A DNA stretch of 64,000 nt. Source: Roseateles toxinivorans. GTDB taxonomy: Bacteria > Pseudomonadota > Gammaproteobacteria > Burkholderiales > Burkholderiaceae_C. The DNA lies in assembly GCF_004362525.1 (NCBI RefSeq), contig NZ_SNXS01000001.1, positions 358,520 to 422,519 of the forward strand, in the 5' to 3' direction. Shown here piece by piece: positions 16,170-25,820 of this stretch. Under the pieces are notes generated by a model. That model saw only the letters and a program-made list of their open reading frames with translations. It searched no databases and was not told where the DNA came from. Each line of letters starts with the position of its first letter. Position 1 is the first letter of the stretch. The position numbers and the translations under genes are program-made.

Positions 16170-16211
16170 CCCGGATTGCATCCGGGCTACGTAGGCCGGA
16201 TGCAATCCGGG
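16170..16211. repeat. REP pair, locus 2 (GTAG-type, head to head)
   Basis: Two REP units abut with no spacer: 16170-16190 on the minus strand and 16191-16211 on the plus strand. Their GTAG heads meet as CTAC|GTAG. The plus-strand unit has one change (GTAGGCCGG for GTAGCCCGG), which weakens its own hairpin by one pair. As at locus 1, the pair forms the 3' end of a minus-strand GNAT gene. Confidence 0.82.
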
Positions 16212-16720
16212 GCCATACCGCGCCACTCGAACAGCACGTCGGGACAGCGTTCCTCGTTGCCCTGGCCATCCGTGAGCGCGATGGCCTCGAAGCCGTGGCG
16301 CTGATAGAAGCGCCTGGCACCGGTGTTGAGCTGGAAGGTGTAGAGGCGGATGGTCGGACCCAGCAGTTGCATCGCCTCGGTCAGCAGCACCGAACCGAGG
16401 CCGCGCAGGATGGCGTCGGGGTGCAGATAGAGCTGATTGACCCAGCCCAGGCCGGCCTCGTCACGGGACAGGGCCAGCACGGCCAGCATCGTGCCCTGGT
16501 CGCTTATCGCAACGCTGACGCCCCCGCTCGGGATCAGCGTTCCGGACACCCATTGGTGCATGTCGGCGTCGCTGTGCACCCGGGGCAGATAGGGCAGAAA
16601 CGTCTTGCGGCTGAGCAGCAGCAGCTCGGCAACGGCAGGTGCATCGGCGGCCACGGCTGGGCGCAGCAGGATGCTGTCACCCAGGCCGCTGATCCCGATC
16701 TCCCTGGTGCTGATCTGCAT
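16187..16720 (-). CDS. GNAT family N-acetyltransferase with REP-encoded tail
   Basis: This 177-residue protein has a GNAT core LGWVNQLYLHPDAILRGLGS (motif A, with R-G-L-G) and IRLYTFQLNTGARRFYQRHGF (motif B). The ATG at 16720 was chosen; a TTG at 16735 would overlap the moeA stop. The last residues, MAPDCIRPT, are encoded by a REP unit, and the TAG stop is the GTAG head of the facing unit. This is the same arrangement as the GNAT gene at 5723-6220, although the two proteins are not close copies. Confidence 0.83.
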   Translation of the reverse strand: MQISTREIGISGLGDSILLRPAVAADAPAVAELLLLSRKTFLPYLPRVHSDADMHQWVSGTLIPSGGVSVAISDQGTMLAVLALSRDEAGLGWVNQLYLHPDAILRGLGSVLLTEAMQLLGPTIRLYTFQLNTGARRFYQRHGFEAIALTDGQGNEERCPDVLFEWRGMAPDCIRPT

Positions 16721-16731
16721 CACGGCGCTGC

Positions 16732-18030
16732 TCAAACCAGCCCGTCGAAGCTCAGGACCTCGACCAGGTCGCCGGCCATCACATGGCCCTGATCGTGCTG
16801 AAGCACGACCAGGCAGTTGGCCTCGCTCATGCTGCGCAGAATGCCGGAGCCCTGGGCGCCGGTGACGGCCACCTGCCAGTGGCCGTCGTGGCGGCGGCTG
16901 AGGATGCCGCGCTGGTACTCGGTGCGGCCGGGCTTCTTGCGCATGGCGCTGAGGCAGGGCACGCGCAGCAGCGGCAAGGGGCTGCTGGTGGCCCCGCTCA
17001 TTGCCAGCAGGGCCTCGCGCACAAACGCGTAGAAGGTCACCATCACGGCCACCGGGTTGCCGGGCAGGCCGAACAGGATGGCCTGGTGACTGGCGTCACC
17101 GTTGGCGGCGATGCGGCCAATGGCCATCGGTCGGCCGGGCCGCATGGCGATGCGCCAGAACAGCACCTCGCCCATCTCGGCCATCACCTGCTTGGTGTGG
17201 TCGGCCTCGCCGACGCTGACGCCGCCGGAGGTGATGACCGCGTCGGCGCTCGCTGCAGCCTCTCTGAAGGCCTCGGCCAGCGCCACCGGGTCATCGCGCA
17301 CCACGCCCATGTCCAGCACCTCGACGCCGAGGCGCTGCAGCATCGCCCACAGCGTGTAGCGGTTGCTGTCGTAGACGCAGCCGGTGGGCAGTTCCTCGCC
17401 GACCGAGCGCAGCTCGTCGCCGGTGGAGAAGAAGGCCACTCGCAGGCGGCGTAGCACAGCCACCTCGGGCAGGCCCAGCGAGGCCAGCATGCCGATATCG
17501 GCCGGGCGCAGCACGCGGCCGGCGGCCAGCGCCACCTCGCCCAGGCCCAGGTCTTCGCCGGCGAGGCGGCGGTTGTCGCCGGGCCTGACGATATCGGCCG
17601 GCACCAGCACCGCGTCGCCGTCGACCTGCGTGAACTCCTGCGGCACGACGGTGTCCAGGCCGGCGGGCATGACGGCGCCGGTCATGATGCGCACGCAGTG
17701 GCCGATCGGCACCTCGCCCTCGTAGTTCTGGCCGGCAAGACCGGTGCCGGCGACCTTCAGCCGGGTCGTGCCCTCGGCGGCGAGTTCGAAGCCGCGCAGC
17801 GCATAGCCGTCCATCGCCGAGTTGTCGTGGGCGGGCACATTGATCGTCGAGACGATGTCCTGGGCCAGCACGCGGCCCAGGGCCGCGCGTATCGGCAGCT
17901 GCTCCCGCGTCGTGACCCGGGGCACCAGGCGGGCGATGAATTCCTGGGCCTGGGCGACGGGCAGGGCCTGCGGGTCGTAGCCCGCGACGCAGGAGGCGAT
18001 CTCCTGCAGCGACTGTAGCGGTGCGCTCAT
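16732..18030 (-). CDS. moeA: Molybdopterin molybdotransferase MoeA (copy 1)
   Basis: MoeA inserts molybdate into adenylylated molybdopterin in the last step of Moco formation. The 432-residue protein has the domain order of the family: an N-terminal region with NVPAHDNSAMDGYALRG, a MPT-binding MoCF domain with FFSTGDELRSVGEELPTG, YDSNRYTLWAML and ITSGGVSVGEADH, and a C-terminal barrel. A second, divergent moeA lies at 48503-49783. The start overlaps the upstream GNAT stop (ATGA), placing it in a moaA-mobA-GNAT-moeA operon. Confidence 0.96.
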   Translation of the reverse strand: MSAPLQSLQEIASCVAGYDPQALPVAQAQEFIARLVPRVTTREQLPIRAALGRVLAQDIVSTINVPAHDNSAMDGYALRGFELAAEGTTRLKVAGTGLAGQNYEGEVPIGHCVRIMTGAVMPAGLDTVVPQEFTQVDGDAVLVPADIVRPGDNRRLAGEDLGLGEVALAAGRVLRPADIGMLASLGLPEVAVLRRLRVAFFSTGDELRSVGEELPTGCVYDSNRYTLWAMLQRLGVEVLDMGVVRDDPVALAEAFREAAASADAVITSGGVSVGEADHTKQVMAEMGEVLFWRIAMRPGRPMAIGRIAANGDASHQAILFGLPGNPVAVMVTFYAFVREALLAMSGATSSPLPLLRVPCLSAMRKKPGRTEYQRGILSRRHDGHWQVAVTGAQGSGILRSMSEANCLVVLQHDQGHVMAGDLVEVLSFDGLV

Positions 18031-18575
18031 CGCAGCGGGCAGACCATCAGGTCCTTGTCGAGATAGACCGGGTGGCCCGTCTCACCCGGCGGCACCGGCA
18101 GCTTGATGGCGCGCGGCAGGGTGCCGTAACGCACGAAGCCGACGCGGGCATAGAGGCGCACCGCGCCATGGTTGCTGGAGGTCACGGTCAGTATCAGCTG
18201 TTCGAGGCGGCCATCGGCGCGGGCCAGGTTGAGGGCGGTTTTCAGCAGGGCATTGCCCAGGCCCTGGCCCTGCATATCGTCGCGCACCATCATGCCGACG
18301 ATGTGGCCGATATGGGCCACCTTGGCGCGGTCGTCGCGCTCGCAGGTGATGGCGCCCACCATCTCCGCTCCGACCCAGGCGCAGAGCGTGAACAGGGTGC
18401 CGTTGCCATTGGCCTGCGGCAGGCGGAAGCGGTAGCTGGCCGCGCTGCGGCCGGACTCGCCGAGGGCGTCAGAAGTGAAGGCGTCCTCATGCGCCGTCAG
18501 CATCAGGTCGCGCAGGGCCTTGTAGGCCGGCAGATCCTCGGGCTTGAGGGCGTGGATCTCGAAGGCGTCGATCAT
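18027..18575 (-). CDS. GNAT family N-acetyltransferase in the Moco operon
   Basis: The 182-residue protein has VAHIGHIVGMMVRDDMQGQG followed by LGNALLKTALNLA (motif A, Q-G-Q-G-L-G) and LILTVTSSNHGAVRLYARVGF (motif B). It overlaps mobA upstream and moeA downstream by 4 bp each, so it is locked into the Moco operon. That position suggests co-expression with Moco genes, but there is no known acetylation step in Moco synthesis. The overall sequence resembles the RimI/phosphinothricin-acetyltransferase-like GNATs with broad or unknown targets. Confidence 0.85.
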   Translation of the reverse strand: MIDAFEIHALKPEDLPAYKALRDLMLTAHEDAFTSDALGESGRSAASYRFRLPQANGNGTLFTLCAWVGAEMVGAITCERDDRAKVAHIGHIVGMMVRDDMQGQGLGNALLKTALNLARADGRLEQLILTVTSSNHGAVRLYARVGFVRYGTLPRAIKLPVPPGETGHPVYLDKDLMVCPLR

Positions 18576-19171
18576 GGTTCCAGCGTTTTCAGCTCGGCCA
18601 GCGTATTGGCATTGAAGAAGGCCTTGGAGTCGGCAGGCGCGTGGAACTGCACCAGCGCATGCCTGTGCTGCTGCAACCAGTGCTCGATCTTGCGGCCGCC
18701 CTCGGCCATGTACTTGGCCAGGCTGGGCTGCAGCGAGGTGCGCAGCAGGCAGAACACCGGCTGCACGCGGGCATGGCCGTCCTCCAGGGTCACCGGCGCA
18801 GCCAGGTCGGCCTGCTCGGCCTCTATCGCCTGGCCCAGGCGCTCAGCCAGGTCCAGGGGGAACAGGGGGCTGTCGCAGGGCACGGTCAGCATCCAGGGCG
18901 TCTGGCAGGCGCGCATGCCGGCCATGAAGCCGGCCAGCGGGCCGGAGAAGTCGGCCTGGGTGTCGGTCACCACCGGCAGGCCCAGGGCGGCGTATTCGGC
19001 CAGGTGGCGGTTGGCATTGATCAGCATGCTGCCCACCTGCGGGCCCAGCCGGCTCATTGTGTGCTGCACCAGGGTGTGGCCCTTGAGCATCTGCATGCCC
19101 TTGTCCACGCCGCCCATGCGGCTGCCGCGGCCTCCCGCCAAGATCAAACCCGTGATGTCTTCTGCTCGCAT
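18572..19171 (-). CDS. mobA: Molybdenum cofactor guanylyltransferase MobA
   Basis: MobA transfers GMP from GTP to Mo-molybdopterin to form the bis-MGD cofactor of DMSO-reductase-family enzymes. The 199-residue protein begins MRAEDITGLILAGGRGSRMG, containing the nucleotide-binding LAGGRGSRMGGVDK motif, and has LTVPCDSPLFPLDLAERL for the metal-binding aspartate and ADSKAFFNANTLAEL near the C-terminus. A GTG at 19183 would overlap moaA; the ATG at 19171, four bases after the moaA stop, is preferred. Confidence 0.95.
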   Translation of the reverse strand: MRAEDITGLILAGGRGSRMGGVDKGMQMLKGHTLVQHTMSRLGPQVGSMLINANRHLAEYAALGLPVVTDTQADFSGPLAGFMAGMRACQTPWMLTVPCDSPLFPLDLAERLGQAIEAEQADLAAPVTLEDGHARVQPVFCLLRTSLQPSLAKYMAEGGRKIEHWLQQHRHALVQFHAPADSKAFFNANTLAELKTLEP

Positions 19172-19175
19172 CGAG

Positions 19176-20303
19176 TCAACCACCTATGTAATGCATTTCG
19201 ACGCGGCGCTCGCCGCTCGCTTGGCCCGCCTCGGCGGGCAGCGCGCTGCGCAGCTGAGAGTAGCGGTCGCTGCGCCCGGCCCAGACCTCCGCCAGCGCAC
19301 CTGCAATCTGTGCGTCGCTGTAGGGGCCGCGCAGCAGGCTGCGCAGGTCGTGGCCCTGGGTCGCGAACAGGCACATGAACAGCTTGCCCTCGGTGGACAG
19401 GCGGGCGCGGTTGCAGTCGCCGCAAAAAGCCTGGGTGACGCTGGAGATCAAGCCGATCTCGCCGCTGCTGCCACCGCTGGCATAGCGCCAGCGCTGCGCG
19501 GTTTCGCCGGGCGCGCTGGGTTCCAGTGCCTCGACCGTGAATTCCGTGCGCAGCAGGTCCAGCACCTGGGCGGACGGCAGCACCTCGCCCATGCGCCAGC
19601 CATTGCTGGCGCCGACGTCCATGTATTCAATGAAGCGCAGCACCACGCCGCTGCCCAGAAAGTGCCGGGCCATCGGCAGGATCTGGTCGTCGTTGGTGCC
19701 GCGCTTGACCACCATATTGACCTTGATCGGTGCCAGGCCGGCGGCCTGGGCGGCTTCAATGCCGTCAAGCACATCGCTCACCGGGAAATCGGCGTCGTTC
19801 ATGCGCTTGAAGATGGCGTCGTCCAGCGCATCGAGGCTCACCGTCACACGTTGCAGGCCGGCGTCTTTCAGGCTTTGCGCCTTGCGAGCCAAGAGCGAGC
19901 CATTGGTCGTGAGCGTCAGGTCCAGCGCGTCGCCGTCGGGCGTGCGCAGCTGGCTCAGCATTTCGATCAGGTTCTCGATGTGCCGGCGCAGCAGCGGCTC
20001 GCCGCCGGTGAGCCTGAGTTTCTGCACGCCGTGGGCGACGAACAGCGCCGTCAACCGGGTGATTTCTTCAAAGCTCAGCAAGGAGGTGCTGGGCAGGAAC
20101 TTATAGTCCTTGCCGAACACCTCCTTGGGCATGCAGTAGCTGCAGCGGAAGTTGCAGCGGTCGGTGACCGAGATGCGCAGGTCGCGCAGCGGCCGGCCTA
20201 AAGCGTCGGCCAACAGGCCGGTGGGCGCCTGCGGGTGCGCAGGGATGCTCGGCACCCGTGCGGCATAGCGCAGATCGGCAATGGAGATGACTTGGTCTGT
20301 CAT
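19176..20303 (-). CDS. moaA: GTP 3',8-cyclase MoaA
   Basis: MoaA is the radical SAM enzyme that starts Moco synthesis by cyclising GTP. The 375-residue protein carries the radical-SAM cluster cysteines C50, C54 and C57 (CNFRCSYC), [10 protein letters not shown] for SAM binding, the second [4Fe-4S] cluster motif [10 protein letters not shown] ... LFMCLF near residue 320, and the essential C-terminal Gly-Gly (MHYIGG). moaC and moaB are not in the window, so cyclic pyranopterin synthesis must be completed by genes elsewhere. It follows gshA with a 28-bp gap. Confidence 0.97.
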   Translation of the reverse strand: MTDQVISIADLRYAARVPSIPAHPQAPTGLLADALGRPLRDLRISVTDRCNFRCSYCMPKEVFGKDYKFLPSTSLLSFEEITRLTALFVAHGVQKLRLTGGEPLLRRHIENLIEMLSQLRTPDGDALDLTLTTNGSLLARKAQSLKDAGLQRVTVSLDALDDAIFKRMNDADFPVSDVLDGIEAAQAAGLAPIKVNMVVKRGTNDDQILPMARHFLGSGVVLRFIEYMDVGASNGWRMGEVLPSAQVLDLLRTEFTVEALEPSAPGETAQRWRYASGGSSGEIGLISSVTQAFCGDCNRARLSTEGKLFMCLFATQGHDLRSLLRGPYSDAQIAGALAEVWAGRSDRYSQLRSALPAEAGQASGERRVEMHYIGG

Positions 20304-20331
20304 ACGCGCATTGTGCCGCGCCCCCAGGCCC

Positions 20332-21942
20332 TTACTGCGCGAAATCGCAAAGTTGCCAGGGGGTTCTGGAGCGGTAGTCTTCGATGAAGTCGTCGAAGCT
20401 GCCGGTCTGGCTCGTTTCCATCTGCTCCTGCTCGGCCAGCGACTGGCGCGCCATGGCCTCGAAATGGGCAGTTTCCTCGGCGCTCAGGGGGCGGGAGCGG
20501 AAGTTCTGCGCATGGGCCAGCGACTGGGCCAGCGAAAAGGCCTCGAAGGAATTGCCATGCTCTCGCAGCGCCGCCAGCACCTTGGCCGAAGGCGTCAGCG
20601 CCGGGTTCAGCAGCTTGGCGCGCTGGGTGGCCAGGCTCTGGGCATGCTGCTGGTCGCCGCGTTCGGCGTCGAGCAGGGCGGCAACCTCGCCGATCTGGTC
20701 CAGCAGCTCCAGGCCCCAGGCCTGCAGTTCCACCGGCTGGCCGTTCCGTTGCAAGGTCAATCCGGGCCGGCGGCCCTGCTTGACGGTGCGGGCGAAGTTC
20801 TGCGCGTTGTCGCTGGCTTCCAGTTCCAGGGGGCTGTCGGCCAGGGTGCAGAACAGCAGGAAGGCATCGAGAAAGCGCGAGGTCTCCAGGCTGATGCCCA
20901 CCGGCTCGAACGGATCGACGTCCATGCAGCGCACCTCGACGTACTGCACGCCGCGGGCGCACAGGGCCTCCAGCGGGCGCTCGCCCGGGCGTATCACCCG
21001 CTTGGGACGGATGGTGGCGTAGTACTCGTTCTCGATCTGCAGCACATTGGTGTTGATCTGCACCCATTCGCCCTCGCGCTTCAGGCCTATGGCCTCGTAG
21101 GGCGCATGGGGCAGGCGCACGGCGCGGGCCAGGCCCCGCATATAGGCCTGCACCGAGTTGTAGGGTGGCATCAGATCGGCCTGGGCATCGTTCTGGTAGC
21201 CCAGATCGCTCATGCGCAGGCTGGTCGCGTAGGGCAGGTAGAGGGTGTCGTCGGACAGCGTCTCGAGCTTGTGGAGGCGGCCGCGCAGGAAATGCGCGCT
21301 CAGCGCCGGCGAGGCGCCGAACAGGTACATCAAGAGCCAGCTGTAGCGGTGGAAGTTGCGTATCAGCGCGATATAGCGCTCGGACTGGTAGTCACGGGCC
21401 GACAGCGAGCGGGCCGGCTCGGCCTCGGCCCGCTGCAGCAGCGACCAGATGCCCTCGTTGAGCGAATAGTTGTAGTGGATGCCGGCGATGCACTGCATCG
21501 TCTTGCCATAGCGCAGCGCGAGGCCGCGACGGTAGACGTGCTTGAGCATGCCGATGTGCGAGCGGCCGTACCAGGCGATGGGGATATCGGCCTCGCCCGG
21601 CAGATGGCAGGGCATGGACTGGCTCCACAGCAGCTCGGGGCCCTGCGCCTTGTCGAGCTGGGTGTAGGCGAAGCGGTGGATCTGGTCAAGCTCCTGCAGC
21701 GCGGTGGCGATGTCGGGCTCGGCCGGGGTGATGAACTCGAGCAGCGACTCGGAGTAGTCGGTGGTGATCTGCGGGTTCGTCAGCGCCGAGCCGAGGCCCA
21801 GCGGATGGGGCGTCAGCGCCAACTGGGCATGCCGGTCCACCCTCAGGGTTTCACGCTCAATGCCACGCAGCCCCTGAGACAGCAGGGCGCGGTGGGCGGG
21901 GGAGGACAGCAGGCTCAGGCCTTGCTTCAAGAGGTCGTTCAA
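20332..21942 (-). CDS. gshA: Glutamate-cysteine ligase GshA
   Basis: This ATP-dependent ligase joins glutamate and cysteine in the first step of glutathione synthesis. The 536-residue protein is of the gammaproteobacterial type 1 family (E. coli GshA is 518 residues): it begins [15 protein letters not shown] and has [34 protein letters not shown] and the metal-binding region [20 protein letters not shown]. gshB is not next to it. It is the first gene of the minus-strand group leading into moaA. Confidence 0.96.
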   Translation of the reverse strand: MNDLLKQGLSLLSSPAHRALLSQGLRGIERETLRVDRHAQLALTPHPLGLGSALTNPQITTDYSESLLEFITPAEPDIATALQELDQIHRFAYTQLDKAQGPELLWSQSMPCHLPGEADIPIAWYGRSHIGMLKHVYRRGLALRYGKTMQCIAGIHYNYSLNEGIWSLLQRAEAEPARSLSARDYQSERYIALIRNFHRYSWLLMYLFGASPALSAHFLRGRLHKLETLSDDTLYLPYATSLRMSDLGYQNDAQADLMPPYNSVQAYMRGLARAVRLPHAPYEAIGLKREGEWVQINTNVLQIENEYYATIRPKRVIRPGERPLEALCARGVQYVEVRCMDVDPFEPVGISLETSRFLDAFLLFCTLADSPLELEASDNAQNFARTVKQGRRPGLTLQRNGQPVELQAWGLELLDQIGEVAALLDAERGDQQHAQSLATQRAKLLNPALTPSAKVLAALREHGNSFEAFSLAQSLAHAQNFRSRPLSAEETAHFEAMARQSLAEQEQMETSQTGSFDDFIEDYRSRTPWQLCDFAQ

Positions 21943-22069
21943 TCGCAGTCCTAGCTTGTCTCTTTGATGGCAGGCGCTCTGGGGTGGGCGGCGTCCGTTT
22001 CTGGGTAGGCGTGAAGATTAGTCGAATTCGATGTTTCGCGTGTGACCGCCCCGCTAAGGTGGCTGGCGG

Positions 22070-22405
22070 CTAACGGTTATGGCCGTCGTCCGCTGCGGGT
22101 CCGGCCGTTTTCGGCTTGTGGCCGGCGGCGTCGGCCAGCGCATGGACCAGGCTGTACTCGCAGACCTTGAATACCAGATAGGCGGCGAGGCTCAGATAAC
22201 CGGTCAGCAACAGCTCCAGCAGCTGCTGCAGGCCGCCATCTGCAACGGCCTCCCAGCCATGCTCGGCCAGCAGGCCCGTGTTGGCCTTGAGCAGATAGAA
22301 CAGATTCAATGAACCCGCGCCAAAGGCAAAGAAGCTCAGGCCCATGGCGACGAAGGTGGCCCAGCGGCGCGTCAGCACCAGACGGTGGAACCAGGTTTTG
22401 AGCAT
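22070..22405 (-). CDS. Small membrane protein, unknown function
   Basis: The 111-residue protein has two membrane helices, WATFVAMGLSFFAFGAGSLNLFYLL at about 14-39 (with a preceding basic cap) and LLELLLTGYLSLAAYLVFKV at about 62-81, then a polar tail rich in Ala, Lys and Asp. I do not recognise the family. It is flanked by gshA (127 bp away) and paaY (70 bp away), with no overlap to either. Confidence 0.65.
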   Translation of the reverse strand: MLKTWFHRLVLTRRWATFVAMGLSFFAFGAGSLNLFYLLKANTGLLAEHGWEAVADGGLQQLLELLLTGYLSLAAYLVFKVCEYSLVHALADAAGHKPKTAGPAADDGHNR

Positions 22406-22475
22406 GGGCGACCTCGGCTTGCCGAACGGGCGCTCAGTCTAGCCCCGGCCGCCCAGGTTCAGTGACTCACTTGTG

Positions 22476-23081
22476 TCAGCCGCCCCGCTTGGCCGCGATC
22501 AGGGTCTGCGGGCCGTCGACCTCCAGCCGCGGCCGGTCGGCCTCGACCTCGGTCAGCGGCGCCACCTCGACCAGCGAGGCATGGCAGCGCTGGCTCAGCA
22601 CCTGGTAGGTGCGGGTGCCATCAAGCTTCCAGCGGATCTCGTCCTCGCTGAGCTCGCGCATCACCTTGGCCGGCAGGCCGGCGATCAGCGACTTCTCGGG
22701 CAGCTTCAGCCCGGCGCGCACAAAGGCGCAGGCGGCGACGATGCTGTAGGCTCCGACCTCGGCCTCGTCCATCACCACGGCGTTCATGCCCACCAGCGCG
22801 TCATGGCGCACCACGCAGCCATGCAGCACCGCGCCGTGGCCGATATGGCCATTGGTCTCGACGACCGTCTCCGAACCCGGAAAACCGTGCACGACGCAGG
22901 TATCCTGCACATTGACGCCCTGCTGCAGCACGATGCGGCCGAAGTCGCCGCGCAGGCTCGCGGCCGGGCCGATATAGCAGTCCGGGCCGACGATCACATC
23001 GCCGATCAGCACCGCGGTGGGGTGGACGAAGGCGCTCGGGTGGACGACGGGAATCACCCCGTCGATGGCGTAGCAAGGCAT
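22476..23081 (-). CDS. paaY: PaaY, gamma-carbonic-anhydrase-like phenylacetate thioesterase
   Basis: PaaY is a hexapeptide-repeat (left-handed beta-helix) trimer that hydrolyses coenzyme A adducts stalled in phenylacetate breakdown. The 201-residue protein has repeated I/V-G-x-x hexads ([20 protein letters not shown] ... [20 protein letters not shown]) and the metal histidines seen in VHG, HIGHG and LHGC. It begins [20 protein letters not shown], the PaaY start. It is transcribed away from paaG across a 145-bp region that holds the candidate PaaR operator, which supports PaaY over a plain gamma carbonic anhydrase. Confidence 0.92.
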   Translation of the reverse strand: MPCYAIDGVIPVVHPSAFVHPTAVLIGDVIVGPDCYIGPAASLRGDFGRIVLQQGVNVQDTCVVHGFPGSETVVETNGHIGHGAVLHGCVVRHDALVGMNAVVMDEAEVGAYSIVAACAFVRAGLKLPEKSLIAGLPAKVMRELSEDEIRWKLDGTRTYQVLSQRCHASLVEVAPLTEVEADRPRLEVDGPQTLIAAKRGG

Positions 23082-23165
23082 GGCGAACTCCGGTTGAATC
23101 TCGTAACCAGGTAGTAACCCTAGGTGTTTTTGACTTGCGTCAACGGGTCAAGCACCTTACGATCT

Positions 23166-23179
23166 ACCGACCGGTCGGT
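23166..23179. promoter_or_regulatory. Candidate PaaR (TetR-type) operator
   Basis: The perfect 14-bp palindrome ACCGACCGGTCGGT lies 47 bp before the paaG ATG, in the region shared with divergent paaY. Its form matches operators of TetR-family repressors, and the only TetR gene in the window is paaR at the end of this operon. In related bacteria PaaR represses paa genes until phenylacetyl-CoA is present. Assignment to this PaaR is inference. Confidence 0.6.
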
Positions 23180-23226
23180 CAAGAGTGTTTTGTTTGACCT
23201 GCATCGTCACAGACGCGAGGAAGCCC

Positions 23227-24030
23227 ATGCAAGAGTCTCAGGTTCTGCTGTCCCAGGAAGGTGCCGTGCGCACCTTCACGCTCAACCGGCCGGCGGCGCT
23301 GAACAGTTTCACGACGCAGATGCTGGGCGAGTTGCTGGTGGCCTTCGAGGCCTCCGCGGCCGATGCCAGCGTGCGCTGCATCGTCGTCACCGGAGCCGGC
23401 CGCGGTTTTTGCGCCGGCCAGGATCTGTCCGACCCGGCCATCAAGCCCGATCTGACGCCCGGCGCCGCGCCCAAGGACATTGGCGCGCTGCTCGACGGCT
23501 TCTACATTCCGCTGGCCCTGCGTGTGCGCAGCATGCCCATTCCCGTGATCGCCGCCGTCAATGGCGTGGCGGCCGGCGCAGGCGCCAATTTCGCGTTGGG
23601 TTGCGACCTGGTGCTGGCCGGTCAGTCGGCCAGCTTCATTCAGGCCTTCTCGAAGATAGGCCTGGTGCCCGATTGCGGCGGCACCTGGCTGCTGCCGCGC
23701 CTGGTCGGGCGTGCGCAGGCGATGGCGCTGACCCTGCTGGGCGACAAGCTGCCGGCCGAGCAGGCCCAGGGCTTAGGCATGATCTACCGCTGTGTGCCCG
23801 ATGCCGAGTTGGCCGAGCAGGCCCAGGCCCTGGCCCAGCGCGTCGCCGCGATGCCGGTGGCAGCCCTTGCCGCCACCCGCCAGGCGCTGGACAACGCGAT
23901 GCAGATGGACTGGGCGACCGCCCTGGCCCAGGAGGCCGCGCTGCAGCGGCAGTTGGGCATGGCGCACGACTATCAGGAAGGCGCCTCGGCCTTTCTGCAA
24001 AAGCGCTCGCCGACCTTCACCGACCGCTGA
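23227..24030 (+). CDS. paaG: PaaG, ring-1,2-epoxyphenylacetyl-CoA isomerase
   Basis: PaaG, of the crotonase superfamily, converts the ring epoxide to the oxepin-CoA. The 267-residue protein begins MQESQVLLSQEGAVRTFTLN and has the oxyanion-hole motifs RGFCAGQDLSD and GVAAGAGANFALGCD and the acidic active-site region VPDCGGTWLLPRLVG. The ATG at 23227 was preferred over an upstream frame that starts inside the promoter. Its stop overlaps the paaI start as TGATG, which couples the two. Confidence 0.95.
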   Translation: MQESQVLLSQEGAVRTFTLNRPAALNSFTTQMLGELLVAFEASAADASVRCIVVTGAGRGFCAGQDLSDPAIKPDLTPGAAPKDIGALLDGFYIPLALRVRSMPIPVIAAVNGVAAGAGANFALGCDLVLAGQSASFIQAFSKIGLVPDCGGTWLLPRLVGRAQAMALTLLGDKLPAEQAQGLGMIYRCVPDAELAEQAQALAQRVAAMPVAALAATRQALDNAMQMDWATALAQEAALQRQLGMAHDYQEGASAFLQKRSPTFTDR

Positions 24031-24506
24031 TGGCCATGAGCGCTACCCACACACCGCAGCAGATCGCCGAAGCCGTGCGCGACGCAATGTTCGCCAATGA
24101 CCGCGCGTCCAAGTCCATGGGCATGGAGATACTGGCCGTCGGGCCGGGCACGGCCACCTTGAAGATGGTCGTGCGCGACGACATGCTCAACGGCTTCGAC
24201 ATCTGCCATGGCGGCTTCATCACCACCCTGGCCGACTCGGCCTTCGCCTTTGCCTGCAATTCGCACAACGAATTGACGGTGGCCTCCGGCTTCGCGATCG
24301 ACATCGTCGCGCCCGGCCGTGAGGGAGACACGCTGACCGCGGTGGCCGGCGAGGTTTCGCTGGCCGGCCGCACCGGCGTTTACGACATCACCATCAGGAA
24401 TCAGCGCGACGAACTGGTCGCGGTGTTCCGCGGCAAGAGCTACCGGATCAAGGGCAAGCCCGTGGTTCCCGGTCTTGTCGCGCAGGCACAGGAGCAACAG
24501 ACATGA
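24030..24506 (+). CDS. paaI: PaaI, hydroxyphenylacetyl-CoA thioesterase
   Basis: PaaI is a hotdog-fold thioesterase that frees CoA from hydroxyphenylacetyl-CoA side products. The 158-residue protein has FDICHGGFITTLADSAFAFA, where the aspartate of LADSAF is the catalytic acid of this family, followed by CNSHNELTVASGFAIDIVAP. Start 24030 overlaps the paaG stop by one base; a second ATG at 24036 is possible. The end overlaps paaK by 4 bp. Confidence 0.95.
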   Translation: MAMSATHTPQQIAEAVRDAMFANDRASKSMGMEILAVGPGTATLKMVVRDDMLNGFDICHGGFITTLADSAFAFACNSHNELTVASGFAIDIVAPGREGDTLTAVAGEVSLAGRTGVYDITIRNQRDELVAVFRGKSYRIKGKPVVPGLVAQAQEQQT

Positions 24507-25810
24507 CGGCCAAGACACCCGCCCCCGGCGAACTCGAAGCGATAGAGACCGCCAGCCGCGACGAGCTGCAGGCCCTGCAGCTGCAGCGCCTGCAATGGTC
24601 GCTGCAGCACGCCTACGACAACGTCTCGCATTACCGCAATGCCTTCGACGCCAAGGGCGTGCACCCCAGCGATCTGAAGACCCTGGCCGATCTGGCCAAG
24701 TTTCCCTTCATGACCAAGAAGGACCTGCGCGACCACTACCCCTTCGGCCTGTTCGCCGTGCCGCGCGAGCAGGTGGTGCGCGTCCACGCCTCGTCGGGCA
24801 CGACGGGCAAGCCCACCGTGGTGGGCTACACCGCCAAGGACATTGACACCTGGGCCAATCTGGTCGCCCGTTCGATCCGCGCCTCGGGCGGCCGCAAGGG
24901 CGACATCATCCACATCGCTTACGGCTACGGCCTGTTCACCGGCGGCCTGGGCGCGCACTACGGTGCCGAGCGACTGGGCTGCACGGTGATACCGATGTCC
25001 GGCGGCCAGACCGAGAAGCAGGTGCAGCTGATACAGGACTTCAAGCCCGACATCATCATGGTCACGCCCAGCTATATGCAGGTGATCATCGAGGAGTTCG
25101 AGCGCCAGAAGATGGACCCGCGCGAGATGTCGATCAAGGTCGGCATCTTCGGCGCCGAGCCCTGGACCGAGGCGATGCGCCGCGAGATCGAGACCAAGGC
25201 CGGCCTGGATGCGGTCGATATCTACGGCCTGTCCGAGGTCATGGGCCCCGGTGTGGCCAACGAGTGCATCGAGTCCAAGGACGGCCCGGTGATCTGGGAA
25301 GACCATTTCTACCCCGAGATCGTCGATCCCGAGACCGGTGAGGTGCTGCCCGACGGCTCCGAGGGCGAACTGGTGTTCACCTCGCTGTCAAAGGAAGCGC
25401 TGCCGGTGATCCGCTACCGCACCCGCGACCTGACGCGCCTGTTGCCGCCGACCTCGCGCAGCATGCGCCGCATGGGCAAGATTGTCGGCCGCAGCGACGA
25501 CATGCTGATTATCCGCGGCGTGAACATGTTCCCGACGCAGATCGAGGAGCTGGTCCTTCAGGAGCCGGCGCTGTCGGGCCAGTACCAGATCGTCGTATCG
25601 CGGGACGGCCATCTCGACGCGGTCGAGGTGCGTTGCGAGCTGCAGGCCGCCGCCCAGGGCGTCGACGTGGGCGCGATCACCAAGTCGCTGCAGCACCGCA
25701 TCAAAACCTTGATCGGCGTCAGCACCCGCGTGGTGATAGGCGCGCCAGACTCGATAGAGCGCACGCTGGTGGGCAAGGCCCGCCGCGTGATCGACCAAAG
25801 ACCCAAGTAA
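24503..25810 (+). CDS. paaK: PaaK, phenylacetate-CoA ligase
   Basis: PaaK activates phenylacetate with ATP and CoA, the entry step of the pathway. The 435-residue protein has the adenylation P-loop SSGTTGKP at residues 97-104, [27 protein letters not shown] and the C-terminal hinge FVTSL/RTRD...[16 protein letters not shown]. Length matches PaaK enzymes. Translation start overlaps paaI (ATGA), and paaA follows after 10 bp. Confidence 0.97.
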   Translation: MTAKTPAPGELEAIETASRDELQALQLQRLQWSLQHAYDNVSHYRNAFDAKGVHPSDLKTLADLAKFPFMTKKDLRDHYPFGLFAVPREQVVRVHASSGTTGKPTVVGYTAKDIDTWANLVARSIRASGGRKGDIIHIAYGYGLFTGGLGAHYGAERLGCTVIPMSGGQTEKQVQLIQDFKPDIIMVTPSYMQVIIEEFERQKMDPREMSIKVGIFGAEPWTEAMRREIETKAGLDAVDIYGLSEVMGPGVANECIESKDGPVIWEDHFYPEIVDPETGEVLPDGSEGELVFTSLSKEALPVIRYRTRDLTRLLPPTSRSMRRMGKIVGRSDDMLIIRGVNMFPTQIEELVLQEPALSGQYQIVVSRDGHLDAVEVRCELQAAAQGVDVGAITKSLQHRIKTLIGVSTRVVIGAPDSIERTLVGKARRVIDQRPK

Positions 25811-25820
25811 GGAGTACAAC

